Shown piece by piece: positions 1 to 9,178 of a stretch of 59,095 nt of DNA (position 1 is the first letter of the stretch; every line of letters starts with the position of its first letter). The DNA is from Candidatus Zipacnadia bacterium (lineage in GTDB: Bacteria > Armatimonadota > Zipacnadia > Zipacnadales > UBA5352): positions 1-59,095 of the forward strand of contig JALGSU010000041.1 of the NCBI GenBank assembly GCA_029821735.1. The letters run 5' to 3'. The translations under genes and the position numbers were made by a program. A model generated the notes under the pieces. It saw nothing but the letters and a program-made list of their open reading frames with translations. It had not been told where the DNA came from and searched no databases.

Positions 1-1
1 T

Positions 2-1213
2 CGCGATGCACGTCCAATCCTACATACATGGGTTGCGCCTCCTTGGCGGAAGTTGGACCGTCATGAACTGACCTTCGCCATGCGACCGCGCAACCCATTT
101 TCATGGTATCAGAAGTTCGAGGCGGAGGGATCGCAGGTTCTCAGCTACCTCTCGCTGAGTTGCGCCACGCCGCTCTCGCCAGAGTTCAAGTACTATGGCG
201 AGCGCTGGCGACAGACGCCGCAGTCGCGGGTGCTTGCCGACTCTGCGCTGGATCCTCAGACGCGAATCTGGGCGCATACCACGGTCTGCGCTGACAGCGA
301 ATCCTACCGCGACTTCTACCTGTGGATGCTCAGCCGGGCCGTCAATGAGCTGGAACTCAAAGGCGGTCTGTATTTCGATCAGGCTGTGCCACAGATGTGT
401 GGCAACGACGCGTATGGCTGCCGATGGGTCGATGGGGAGGGTGGCGAGCACAAGAGCTTCACGATACTGGGGACGCGCGAACTTGCGAAGAGAATCTACG
501 TGATGATGAAGGGCTACAGCCCCGACGCGCTGATCGCTCACCACATGTCCGGTGAGGTGACGATGCCGGTGCACGGCTTCTCAGATATTATGATCGACGG
601 CGAGAACCTCACCGGGAAGGTGGGGGTGGCGGGGAACTACTACGGCGCGCTGCCGCTGGACACGTTCCGGGCGGAGTACATGCCGCGGCAGTGGGGGGCG
701 GTTCCGGCGATTCTGCCTCAGCACGCTCGTGCAGCGTCGATACTGAAGGGGCGAGAGGACGAGCTGTATTGGTACAACTCGCCCGAGGCGAAGAAGCCGA
801 TTGATCATTTGATGGGCTTGGTGCTGGTCCATGATGCGATGATATGGCCAGCGTGGGAAGTCAGGCCGAACGTGGTGTGGGAAGCGCAGGACGCGTTCGG
901 CTGGGATGAGAACGTGGAATTCCTGCCCTACTGGAACAATGCTGAGTACGTCGAAGTGATTGCGCCAGCAGACGAGAACGTGGTGGTGTCGGTGTTCCGG
1001 CGCCCGAGCCGGATCATGCTGGTGCCCATGAACAACACGGATGCCGACGTGGAGCTGAGGGTGAGGGTGGAGACGACCGCGCTCGGCCTCGAAGGGGGCG
1101 GACAGATGCGCCTGACCGACATGTATATTGGCGGGGAATTCACAGTGGAGGAGGGCGTCGTGACGATCCCGATGCCCGCGCGTGGGTTCAGGATGCTGGT
1201 CAGCCCCGAGTAG
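2..1213 (+). CDS. C-terminal part of a GH-like protein (DUF6067-like), cut by window edge
   Basis: The frame is open to the first base of the window, so this is the 3' part of a longer gene; the first in-window start codon (TTG at 53) has no ribosome-binding site and is probably internal. About 400 residues are visible. They look like the second half of a TIM-barrel glycoside-hydrolase-like domain: a GLYFDQ segment, then a Cys-rich stretch (MCGNDAYGCRW), then a TRELAKRIY helix and an AHHMSG strand, followed by a beta-sandwich tail ending near 1213. This order resembles the DUF6067 glycoside-hydrolase-like family. Substrate unknown. It is followed 55 bp later by another secreted GH-like gene on the same strand, probably co-transcribed. 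The family call rests on remembered motif order and was not tested by a search. Confidence 0.7.
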   Translation, partial: RDARPILHTWVAPPWRKLDRHELTFAMRPRNPFSWYQKFEAEGSQVLSYLSLSCATPLSPEFKYYGERWRQTPQSRVLADSALDPQTRIWAHTTVCADSESYRDFYLWMLSRAVNELELKGGLYFDQAVPQMCGNDAYGCRWVDGEGGEHKSFTILGTRELAKRIYVMMKGYSPDALIAHHMSGEVTMPVHGFSDIMIDGENLTGKVGVAGNYYGALPLDTFRAEYMPRQWGAVPAILPQHARAASILKGREDELYWYNSPEAKKPIDHLMGLVLVHDAMIWPAWEVRPNVVWEAQDAFGWDENVEFLPYWNNAEYVEVIAPADENVVVSVFRRPSRIMLVPMNNTDADVELRVRVETTALGLEGGGQMRLTDMYIGGEFTVEEGVVTIPMPARGFRMLVSPE

Positions 1214-1268
1214 CGCGTCCGAGAGCGCCGCGCGCATGTGCAGCAGAGACTATTCATGACAGGGGACG

Positions 1269-3593
1269 ATGAAGATGCGCTTGCTCACCGCCGCGCTGGC
1301 CGTGGCCTGCATCTGCCTGAACGCCTCCGCCGAGACGTACCGCTTCGACATGGGCGGAGCCCATTCGCCTGTGGCGACGGGATACACGCAGGTACTGCCC
1401 GACACGATGCTGGAGGCGAACCCGGCGTATGGCTGGGCCAGCCGCACGAGCATGATCGTCCATCGGAACGAGCCCACAAACCCCTACTACGCTGAGCGCG
1501 AGTCGCTTGAATACACGCTGTACTCTGACGGCGTGCTGACGGTGGGCGAGAACACCTTCAGCTTCGAGGTCGAGCCCGGCAGGTACCGGGTGACGGCGAT
1601 CATCGGCGATCTGGCTCTGGGCGAGGAGCGGCCGGGAAACAGCATCTGGGCCAATGACGAACTGATCGTGGCAGACGAGGGGACCAACGCCTCGGTGAAG
1701 GCTTACGGGTTCGCGGTGGACGCCGCCGGTGGGACGATCGCGCTACGCTTCCGCGCCGACAGCCTGCAGCGATACTCGACCGTCATTGGCGTGACCGCAG
1801 AGCCGCTGGCTGCGGGCGAGGCTGTGGAGCTTTCGGTGGAGGAGTATCCGGAGGAGCCGGTGACGCGCGAGACATATCTGCTGAACTGGCAACTGCTGCA
1901 GGACGACCTGGTGGCCGATTGGGAGTTGGCCAAGGGCGAACTCGCCGCCGAGGGCGCTGATCTGGCTTACTGGGAGACGCAGGCGGCGGCGCTGAAGGAG
2001 CGGGATGATTACCGGGAGTACTGGGGCTGGAGCTTGGGCGGTGGCACGTGGGAGCGCATGGCAGTGCAGACGGGGCGTCTGGATATCGGGCAAATCTGCT
2101 CAGGTTTTGGGGAGATGGGCATCGACGGATTTGGGAGCAACAGCCCGGTGGTCACTGAGCAACTGATCGCGAACGGCTTTGGGCATTCGGTGTCGGGCGG
2201 CGGAGAGAATTTCCCGCAGCCGGACATGACGGGCATCACGCTGAACCTGATGGCGAATCGCGATGGCTCCCGGCAGACCATGGAGCGGGTGTACTGCAAC
2301 GTCGCCCCGGAAGTTATCGCGGCCTTCCAGGATGTCTGGAACGCGCGGCTGAGTGAAGTTGCGCCGGACGCGAGCTTCTTCCTGATCGACGAGCCTCGCG
2401 GGATGTGGTATTCGGGGCGGTTCGGTGACTATAGCGACGCGGCGCAAGAGGTGTTCCGGAGCTGGGCCGCCGAGCGTGGCTATGAGGAACTGGCGACGAG
2501 TGGCATTCCCGAGCGTGGGCGGAATCTGGACTTCTACCGGTTCTACCAGTTCCGCCTGCAGTCGGTGGCGTATCTGGTGAAATCATTCATCCAGGACACG
2601 CCGGTCGAGGACGTGCCAACCGCTCCGGGAAACGGGAACATCGGGCCCGAGCAGATGAACCACAACGGCTACTGGCCGCCGGCGATTGCCGAGGCGGGCC
2701 TGATCAGCTCGTGCTGGGCCTACGGTGAGCCGGCCTCGTGCAAGATGTATGCTGAGACCGTGGCGATGGCTCGCGAGTTCGGGGGCCAGAGCATGATCGT
2801 TCCTCCGCTATACCCCGGGGCGCATACGCCGCGGCAGGCCATCCCGATGCACGTGGCCTGCATCAGCGCGATGACGACGCGAGTGAACCCGTGGCACTTC
2901 CGTGGGCCAGTCAACGGGCCGGATCGCCCGCAATGGATGAAGTCGGTTTACTACAGCGCGCGACTGACGCACGCGACCAGTGGTCTGGTGCATGAGCCGG
3001 GGCTGTACGTCTGGTGCCCGGAGTCGCTGGTCTACAACGACCTGGTCGAGATGAACGGTGCTGAGGCCGGGCACTGGGCGGAGACCTGGCGGGCGCTGTA
3101 TGACGCGAATCTGGACTACGCGGTCACGAACACGCTGGAAATCCCGGCGGACTCGGTGGTGCTGTACAGTTGCGCGCGGCCGGTGCTGAACGAGGAGGAG
3201 TACGGGCGTCTGCAGGAGTTCGTGGCAGGCGGCGGCACGGTGCTGTGCACGTTCGCGGACACGCCGGAGAGTCCGGATGGTGTTGAGTGGGTGGGCTGGG
3301 ATGAACTGCCTGCGGCGCGGGTGATGCCCGTGGAACTCACGCCAGAGGCGGTTCGCGAGCGCGCGGGGGCATTGGGCGTGGATCGGAACTGGGAGACGGG
3401 CGCGGCTGGGGTGAAGACGTACGCTTTCACGCGCGGGGAGACCGTTGTTCATCTGCTGAACAACACTGACTTCGAGGAGGAGGCGACAGTGGTCTTGCCG
3501 GTGGCGACGCGAGATCTGCTCACTGGCGAGACGCTGGCAGCGGGCGATGAATTGATACTGGGGCCGGGGCTGTACGCGCTGCTTGAGCAATAG
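1269..3593 (+). CDS. Secreted GH-like protein: CBM-like N-domain plus TIM barrel
   Basis: A 774-residue exported protein. The signal peptide covers about residues 1-21 (ending NASA, mature ETYRF). Residues 22-175 look like a galactose-binding-like beta-sandwich: the YRFDMG...SPVATGYTQV start matches the domain preceding many rhamnogalacturonan esterases and lyases. Residues about 230-600 form a GH-like TIM barrel, with FLIDEPRG a likely carboxylate-bearing strand end. Residues about 610-700 resemble the Rossmann-like beta-galactosidase trimerisation domain (LQEFVAGGGTVLCTF), and the tail is a beta-sandwich. The start at 1269 has an AGGGG site just upstream; ATG at 1275 is an alternative. Likely a beta-galactosidase-superfamily-like enzyme acting on extracellular glycans; the substrate cannot be read. 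It ends 5 bp before the GTG extension of the next gene. Confidence 0.75.
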   Translation: MKMRLLTAALAVACICLNASAETYRFDMGGAHSPVATGYTQVLPDTMLEANPAYGWASRTSMIVHRNEPTNPYYAERESLEYTLYSDGVLTVGENTFSFEVEPGRYRVTAIIGDLALGEERPGNSIWANDELIVADEGTNASVKAYGFAVDAAGGTIALRFRADSLQRYSTVIGVTAEPLAAGEAVELSVEEYPEEPVTRETYLLNWQLLQDDLVADWELAKGELAAEGADLAYWETQAAALKERDDYREYWGWSLGGGTWERMAVQTGRLDIGQICSGFGEMGIDGFGSNSPVVTEQLIANGFGHSVSGGGENFPQPDMTGITLNLMANRDGSRQTMERVYCNVAPEVIAAFQDVWNARLSEVAPDASFFLIDEPRGMWYSGRFGDYSDAAQEVFRSWAAERGYEELATSGIPERGRNLDFYRFYQFRLQSVAYLVKSFIQDTPVEDVPTAPGNGNIGPEQMNHNGYWPPAIAEAGLISSCWAYGEPASCKMYAETVAMAREFGGQSMIVPPLYPGAHTPRQAIPMHVACISAMTTRVNPWHFRGPVNGPDRPQWMKSVYYSARLTHATSGLVHEPGLYVWCPESLVYNDLVEMNGAEAGHWAETWRALYDANLDYAVTNTLEIPADSVVLYSCARPVLNEEEYGRLQEFVAGGGTVLCTFADTPESPDGVEWVGWDELPAARVMPVELTPEAVRERAGALGVDRNWETGAAGVKTYAFTRGETVVHLLNNTDFEEEATVVLPVATRDLLTGETLAAGDELILGPGLYALLEQ

Positions 3594-3619
3594 CGGGTGT
3601 GGAACGACGGAGGATGGCG

Positions 3620-5305
3620 ATGGCTGGATTGCTGGGCGTGCGACATTGGGCGCTGATCGCTGCGCTGGCACTGGTGGCGGGCGCTTACGCGGAACCGCTG
3701 CCGACTGGCGAGGGCGGTGAGACGGTGGACGTGACCCTCGAAGGCGGCGCGCGCATCGAGGTGGATGAGAAGGCTGGTGGCGACGTCATCGTCCTCGATG
3801 GAAAGCCCGGCAGCTATGGGCGTATCGAGGTGAAGGTTCGCGTCGACGAGGTGCTTTCGGCGACAGTGCCGCTGAGTTGGCGGGGGAGCTTCCTCGTCTA
3901 CTTCAATGGCGAGGGGCGTCCGTGGGTGATCGTCGAGACAGATAAGGGACGGGTCACTTTCGCCGGCAAGCGCCCGGTGGCGCTGGGTGTCTGGCACGAC
4001 ATCGTCTTTGAGTATCGGGCGGACGACTATGGGATGCTCTGGGTTGATGGGCGCAGCGTTGTAAGCTTCCACGGACGAGGGGTGCTCGGTCAGGGCGAGG
4101 ATGAGATGTGGCTCGGCCGGTATCATTGGGTAGACCCCGAAAGCGGCGAAGAGCATGAGCGGTTCATGCACGGCGCAGTCGCGCAGCCGCGGCTGACGGT
4201 GCTTCCCGATGACGACCTGCTGGACTTCGGCACCGAGGGCATGAGCAATGTGATGAATGTGAGCTGGGGCGACGCGATCGTGGTGGGGGAGGGGTGGCGC
4301 AAGCTCAATCGCCTGGAGCATGTGCAGCATCTGGTCAACGAGTGTCAGCGATTCGGTGTGACGAAGATGCTGATCCGCTGCTCGGGCGAGATCATCCAGA
4401 CCTTCCACGAGAGGCGGATGGCTGAGGACCACTGGTACTTGAGTGCGCTCAAGGACGTCGACGGCGACATTCGCACGGAGATCATAAAGCAATGTCATGC
4501 TGCGGGGATCAAGGTCTACGCATACAGCACTATCTTCGACGAGGGAAGTCCGACGTCGATCAAGTATGGCAACGAGCCATTCATCTGGCAGTCGCACTTC
4601 ACCATCGAGCACCCGGAGTATCTCACGGAGAGCCGGGACGGGACGCAGCGTCAGTGGGGCGTTCCCTGCTTCGCATACCCGGAAGCCAGGCGGTACATCA
4701 TCAGCACCTTCGAGCACCTCATGCGCAAGTGGCCCTTCGACGGCATCTATATATGCACGCGCACGCACTCAAAGCCGGCCGAGTTCGCGGACCAGTTCGG
4801 CTACAACCAGCCCATTGTTGACGAGTTCAAGCGACGCTACGGTGTGGACATCAGAACCGAGGAGTTCAGCCATCAGCAGTGGTGGGATCTGCAGGGAGAG
4901 TATCTGACCGAGCTACTGCGCGAGTTCAGGCAGGCCTTCGCGGACGACGAGATCATCATCGGCGTGCCTCGCGCGGACCACATCGGGCCGCCCTATGGGA
5001 ACATGAGTCTGGACTGGCGCACGTGGTGTGAGGAGAAGTTGGTGGACGGGATGGTGCTGGGCGTAATCAGCGGCGGGTGGCACTACCCCGACACGCGCAA
5101 CCTGCCGGGGTACGTCCAGAGCCAGCAGGACAACGTCGGCATGCGCGATCTGGACTATGATCTGGGCGAGTGGTTCGGCCCGTGGTGTGAGCAGCACGGG
5201 GTCGAGATGTACACGCAGCAGGGCGCGTTCTTCGCCGACGATGAGCGCGAGATGCTGGCGCACCCCGGCATGGCGGGGCTCGTGGTGAACATGCGGTTCC
5301 GCTAG
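3620..5305 (+). CDS. Secreted LamG-like domain plus GH10-like TIM-barrel protein
   Basis: 561 residues from the ATG at 3620, chosen because GGAGG (3609-3613) lies 6 bases upstream; an in-frame GTG at 3599 would extend it by 7 residues. Residues 1-25 are a signal peptide (ALIAALALVAGAYA). Residues about 30-195 form a LamG/concanavalin-like sandwich (WHDIVFEYRADDYGMLWVDG). Residues about 205-560 are a TIM barrel of the GH10-like/DUF187-like kind found in secreted proteins of planctomycetes and armatimonads, with the strand segments TKMLIRCSGE and FDGIYICTR. Catalytic residues are not assignable by eye. The gene lies in tandem with two other GH-like genes and ends 20 bp before a convergent gene. 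Confidence 0.72.
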   Translation: MAGLLGVRHWALIAALALVAGAYAEPLPTGEGGETVDVTLEGGARIEVDEKAGGDVIVLDGKPGSYGRIEVKVRVDEVLSATVPLSWRGSFLVYFNGEGRPWVIVETDKGRVTFAGKRPVALGVWHDIVFEYRADDYGMLWVDGRSVVSFHGRGVLGQGEDEMWLGRYHWVDPESGEEHERFMHGAVAQPRLTVLPDDDLLDFGTEGMSNVMNVSWGDAIVVGEGWRKLNRLEHVQHLVNECQRFGVTKMLIRCSGEIIQTFHERRMAEDHWYLSALKDVDGDIRTEIIKQCHAAGIKVYAYSTIFDEGSPTSIKYGNEPFIWQSHFTIEHPEYLTESRDGTQRQWGVPCFAYPEARRYIISTFEHLMRKWPFDGIYICTRTHSKPAEFADQFGYNQPIVDEFKRRYGVDIRTEEFSHQQWWDLQGEYLTELLREFRQAFADDEIIIGVPRADHIGPPYGNMSLDWRTWCEEKLVDGMVLGVISGGWHYPDTRNLPGYVQSQQDNVGMRDLDYDLGEWFGPWCEQHGVEMYTQQGAFFADDEREMLAHPGMAGLVVNMRFR

Positions 5306-5325
5306 AACTGGCGCGGCCCGCGGGC

Positions 5326-6606
5326 TCATTCGGCCAGGGCTTCGGACCCCTGCGGCGGCCAGTGGGAGAGATAGTGTCGCTCGCCGAAGTGCGCGAGGTC
5401 TTCGGGGAAGACGAACATCCCCGAACTGATAACCCGGCCGCCGGTCTCGATGTGCTCGAGAATTGCCCGGCGCAGACTGGTGTCGCGCGGCGCGGTGGCG
5501 GGATCGACGTCCATGGTGCCGAAGACGAAGTAGAAGCCGGATGTGGGCCCGGAAGCTATGGGGTAAAGGTAGAGCTCCTTCTGGTAGAAGACCATGTTGG
5601 AGTCGGGCCGATAGAAGGTCTCAATCTCGGGGTCCAGTATCCATGACTGGCATCCGAAGGCGACGAAGGGCGTCTCCGGGAAGTGCCGAGGGAAGAACTC
5701 GAGGGCCATGGCCATCGACTCGAGGCAGCGTTCGAGTGTCATGCCGCCGCCGGGGGGAATGTGCATCTCAAGCATGGTGTCGCCGGGCTTGAGCGCAAGC
5801 TCCCACTCGCTCGCGGGAAGTGTGATCGGTATGGGCACGGCGACGCCGGCAGGCGATATGGGCGTGCCTGTGACGCCACGGTCATCCTCCGTCAGCGATG
5901 CGACCCAGCCACCCTCCTGCGGACCGTGTTCGGTGGACGCCACGAAGCCATCGGCGGCGAACTTGACGTCGGCCTCGGAGAGCGCTATCACCTCGCGGGT
6001 GACGCGGTGTCGGTAGACGCGGATCGCGCCGTGCATCGGTCGAAGCATGTATTCGAAGCGGCCAATCTGGTAGATATCGCCAGCGGTGTGGTTGCGCACC
6101 CAGTACAGGGCCCGCGGGTGCGCTCCCCAACGCGCAGGGTGACTGACGTGATAGACATGGACCATCTCGGGGAAGTGGGTAGTGGTGGCCGCGGTGACTT
6201 CGGCGGGGATGCCCATGTCCGAGTGAAGCCGGATCATCTGAGGCACCCCAGATAGCAGGATGAGCAGATAGAATGCTCCGGACAACTCGCCGAGAGCGTC
6301 CTCCAACTCCGGCCACTGGTGGATGTTGTTCGGCGCGTAGTCGCGATGCACGTAGACGAGCTGGTGGCAGTGCCACGCGAGCTCCAGCAGCGCGGGGCTG
6401 GCGGCGATAGCCTCGGCTGCGTCTCGCAGTGAGGCGTCCGCATCGGCGGGCAGACCTGCGAACTCCCGCGAATGGATGAACTCCTCAGGATCGAGGAACG
6501 ACGGGCGCCCGGGAGGCAGCGAGGCCAGCGACTCCTCCCAGTGAGGGGCGAGCAGCTCCTCGGATTGTGGCACGGCAAGCTCGGTGAGTACTTCGGTCAG
6601 CGTCAA
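5326..6606 (-). CDS. Acyltransferase-like protein (NAT_N plus GNAT_C type)
   Basis: 426 residues with no signal peptide, so cytoplasmic, unusual among its exported neighbours. Start is TTG at 6606, with a weak GGCGGTG site upstream. The N-terminal half (about 1-125) is helical with LLELAWHCHQLVY and resembles the N-terminal domain of a two-domain acyltransferase-like family. The C-terminal half (about 135-290) resembles the GNAT-like C-terminal domain: HPARWGAHPRALYWVRNHTAGDIYQIGRFEYML, followed by LEMHIPPGGGMTLERC and FFPRHFPETPFVAFGCQSW. Its presumed role is acyl transfer, but no substrate is known for this family to my knowledge. It is followed upstream on the same strand by an FG-GAP protein 74 bp away. 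Confidence 0.75.
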   Translation of the reverse strand: MTLTEVLTELAVPQSEELLAPHWEESLASLPPGRPSFLDPEEFIHSREFAGLPADADASLRDAAEAIAASPALLELAWHCHQLVYVHRDYAPNNIHQWPELEDALGELSGAFYLLILLSGVPQMIRLHSDMGIPAEVTAATTTHFPEMVHVYHVSHPARWGAHPRALYWVRNHTAGDIYQIGRFEYMLRPMHGAIRVYRHRVTREVIALSEADVKFAADGFVASTEHGPQEGGWVASLTEDDRGVTGTPISPAGVAVPIPITLPASEWELALKPGDTMLEMHIPPGGGMTLERCLESMAMALEFFPRHFPETPFVAFGCQSWILDPEIETFYRPDSNMVFYQKELYLYPIASGPTSGFYFVFGTMDVDPATAPRDTSLRRAILEHIETGGRVISSGMFVFPEDLAHFGERHYLSHWPPQGSEALAE

Positions 6607-6680
6607 GATAGCACCGCCTCGTTGATGGGTGGCTGCAAGTGCTGGTGTTTCGCGATGGCTCGCACATCTTCCTGCCGAGG

Positions 6681-8993
6681 CTATTCGGCGCGGCTCAGCG
6701 GTCCGAGTTCGAACTCCGGTCGGCTACCCATGGTGAGCGCGGCGTGAGTGAAGACCGGGTAGACGCTCCATTCAACGCAGGTCACGATGTCGGGCCTGCC
6801 ATCGCCGGTAAGATCGCCGACCCACGGGTGTGGGCCGTGGTTGGTCACCTTGATGGGCTCGCCGAAGCAGCAGAGGGTCACAGGTGGCTCGAAGACCGGG
6901 TCGGTGGCGGTGCCACAGTTTCTCAGCAGGAAGATGCTGGGCTCGGGACGTGAACCCGCGCAGCCATAGACGATGTCGATGAGGCCATCGCCATCCCAGT
7001 CGACGCAACTGAAGCGCTCGGTCCAATGCTGCTCTCGCTCGACGATTGCGTCATCAATGAGACGCCCGTCATTCAGGCGCAGCGGCCGGTCCTTCTTGAG
7101 GCGCAGTTGGCCCTCGCCATCGCGGTATTGGGTGAAGAGCGTCAGCTTGCGGGTGGCGCCATCGTGGGTGACCATGTCCATGAGACCGCCACCGGTGAGG
7201 TCGGCGAAGCCTGCGCCGGTGCGCCAGAAGAACGGACGGGTGGCTTCCAGCGGGTAGGGCTGGCCGGGCGTGTTCTTGCCTGCCGACAGGCGCGCGGATT
7301 CGGCGCGTGCTTCGGGGGAGTCGGGGTACCCGTCGCATATGATCTGCTGGCGAGGGCCGAACTCGGGGTGAGTGCGCGTGCCGATGTTGCGGAACCAGAA
7401 GATGCGATTTGTCTCGTTGGGGAAGATGAGGTCCGGGAGTCCGTCGCCGTCCCAGTCCACGAAGGCCGGGAAAGGGTAGCCCATGTTGTGCCAGTGATCG
7501 CCACCGAGGATGTCGTTGCGGAGAAGGCGGATGGGCTGACCGTCGGCGAGGATTTGGCGCGCTTCGGCGTACGATGGCGTTTCCCGGGTACCCTCGTTGA
7601 TGAGTATGCGCGGCCAGCCATAGCCCCCGCCGATGAGCAGGTCCAAGTCACCGTCGCCGTCCCAGTCGCAGAAGAACGGCCAGGCCTGGTCGCTGAGCGC
7701 CAAAACGGCGGACAGCGATTGCGCCCGGTCCGATCGGGTGAAGCGTGGCTGGTCTGGGTCGGCAGCAGTCTGCTCGAAGAACGTGACCTCCTGCCAGAGA
7801 TTGTGGCCGACGAGGAGACCGGAGCGCTCCCCATCCTCGGCTGGGGCAACGGATGTGCACCAGAAGCAGTCGATGTCATCGAGCGGCTGCGGCGGTCCGA
7901 AACTCGGAGGAGTGCCGCCGAGATTCCTGCGCCAGCCGACCGTCTTCGCGCGCGGATCAGGGGGCTCGCCGGGGAGCAGACAGACGGCGTCCGGGAGGCC
8001 GTCGCCGTCCACGTCATAGAAGCATGGGTCGTCACCGGCGTCGATGGCGACCGGGGACGCGAACTGGGGCAGCCCGTCGGCGGTGCCGAGGTTGCGCAGC
8101 CAGGCCGCGCCGACGACGATGTCCGGCAGGCCGTCCCCATCGAGGTCGGCCACGCGGCAGGGGTACCAGTCGCTGGCCAGCCGGGGCCGGGTGCCGGCCT
8201 TGGCGAAGATTGGCATGCCTCCGTCATCACGCCCGCCGGTATTCACGAACACGTGCACTTCATCGCCGACACTGGGTGAGTAGACCAGATCGAGCAGGCC
8301 ATTGCCGGTCAGGTCGCCCAGATCAGCGTGCATGTAGGTGGAGTTCATTTCGCGGAAGTCGCGGGCGTCGGGACTGTCGACGTAGCGCAGTCGCACCGGA
8401 TCGCCGAACTCGAATGAGCCGGAAGCGCCCGTGCGCGGGTGGCAGTATACGCTGCTCCACGGATCCCCGGGGCGGCGAGCGTAGTTCCAGCAGCCGATCA
8501 GGTCGGGGCGGCCATCGCCGGTGAGGTCCGCGAGGCGGGAGAGGTAGATGGCGGTAACTGGTCGGGGTACGCCGGCGTTGTAGCGGAGGAGGTCGCCGGT
8601 GCCGATGAGCGGGACGTGTGGGGAGGGTGAGAGCGGCGGGCGCTCGGCGGTCAGGGCGAAGCGGATCTCGTATTCTGTGTGGTCGGGATGATTGATGACC
8701 CAGGCGACGCGACCGCGATCCCCGTGACTGAAGCCTTGGCCAAGGGCGTGAGGCACCGTGGCGCCCGAGAGCGTGTCGACCACGGTGATGGAGTTGGGGT
8801 CGAGCACACCGGGAACGTTCGCAGCGGCGGCAAGTTTGCCGAAATCGATTTCCGGGTCCATAGGGACGTTGGGCAGGGGCAGCTCCGAGGTGACCCGCAG
8901 TGGCAGTCGATGGGTGCTGAGCGGCTGCGCGTGCAGGCTCGAGACACACAGGCCGGTCATCAGAAGAGCGAGGAACCATAGTGGCATCGGCAT
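6681..8993 (-). CDS. Secreted FG-GAP/VCBS-repeat beta-propeller protein
   Basis: 770 residues from the ATG at 8993, which has GGAGG 7 bases upstream; a longer ORF start at 9089 lacks a site and would bury the signal peptide. The signal peptide is about residues 1-22 (PLWFLALLMTGLCVSSLHAQ). At least nine D-x-[DT]-G-x-G-x-x-D motifs are spread over the protein (LADLTGDGRPDLIG, VADLDGDGLPDIVVG, CDWDGDGDLDLLIGG, VDWDGDGLPDLIF and others), typical of calcium-binding FG-GAP/VCBS blades of an integrin-like propeller. It is probably a surface or extracellular binding protein; no catalytic motif is visible. The gene is divergent from the phosphodiester glycosidase across about 185 bp, in which I could not find a convincing promoter. 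Confidence 0.85.
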   Translation of the reverse strand: MPMPLWFLALLMTGLCVSSLHAQPLSTHRLPLRVTSELPLPNVPMDPEIDFGKLAAAANVPGVLDPNSITVVDTLSGATVPHALGQGFSHGDRGRVAWVINHPDHTEYEIRFALTAERPPLSPSPHVPLIGTGDLLRYNAGVPRPVTAIYLSRLADLTGDGRPDLIGCWNYARRPGDPWSSVYCHPRTGASGSFEFGDPVRLRYVDSPDARDFREMNSTYMHADLGDLTGNGLLDLVYSPSVGDEVHVFVNTGGRDDGGMPIFAKAGTRPRLASDWYPCRVADLDGDGLPDIVVGAAWLRNLGTADGLPQFASPVAIDAGDDPCFYDVDGDGLPDAVCLLPGEPPDPRAKTVGWRRNLGGTPPSFGPPQPLDDIDCFWCTSVAPAEDGERSGLLVGHNLWQEVTFFEQTAADPDQPRFTRSDRAQSLSAVLALSDQAWPFFCDWDGDGDLDLLIGGGYGWPRILINEGTRETPSYAEARQILADGQPIRLLRNDILGGDHWHNMGYPFPAFVDWDGDGLPDLIFPNETNRIFWFRNIGTRTHPEFGPRQQIICDGYPDSPEARAESARLSAGKNTPGQPYPLEATRPFFWRTGAGFADLTGGGLMDMVTHDGATRKLTLFTQYRDGEGQLRLKKDRPLRLNDGRLIDDAIVEREQHWTERFSCVDWDGDGLIDIVYGCAGSRPEPSIFLLRNCGTATDPVFEPPVTLCCFGEPIKVTNHGPHPWVGDLTGDGRPDIVTCVEWSVYPVFTHAALTMGSRPEFELGPLSRAE

Positions 8994-9178
8994 AGCCACG
9001 CCTCCGGAATCGATCGCGTCTTCTTCAAGCGAAACGAGGTTCAGTCGAGGGATAGAGATGACCTCTCCGCCCGGGGGAAATCTGTGCAACGGGATTTGCG
9101 GCAGGGAAGAGCGAGGCAGGCGTGGAAGCTTGCGACACGACTAACAGGTGCGCCGCGTCGCCGGGAATGAGGTGCCAG

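Noticed and set aside
7026..8279. 417-codon + strand frame opposite the FG-GAP gene
   Set aside because: It mirrors the antisense of repeated Asp-Gly codons, giving Val/Ala/Glu-rich sequence without a ribosome-binding site.
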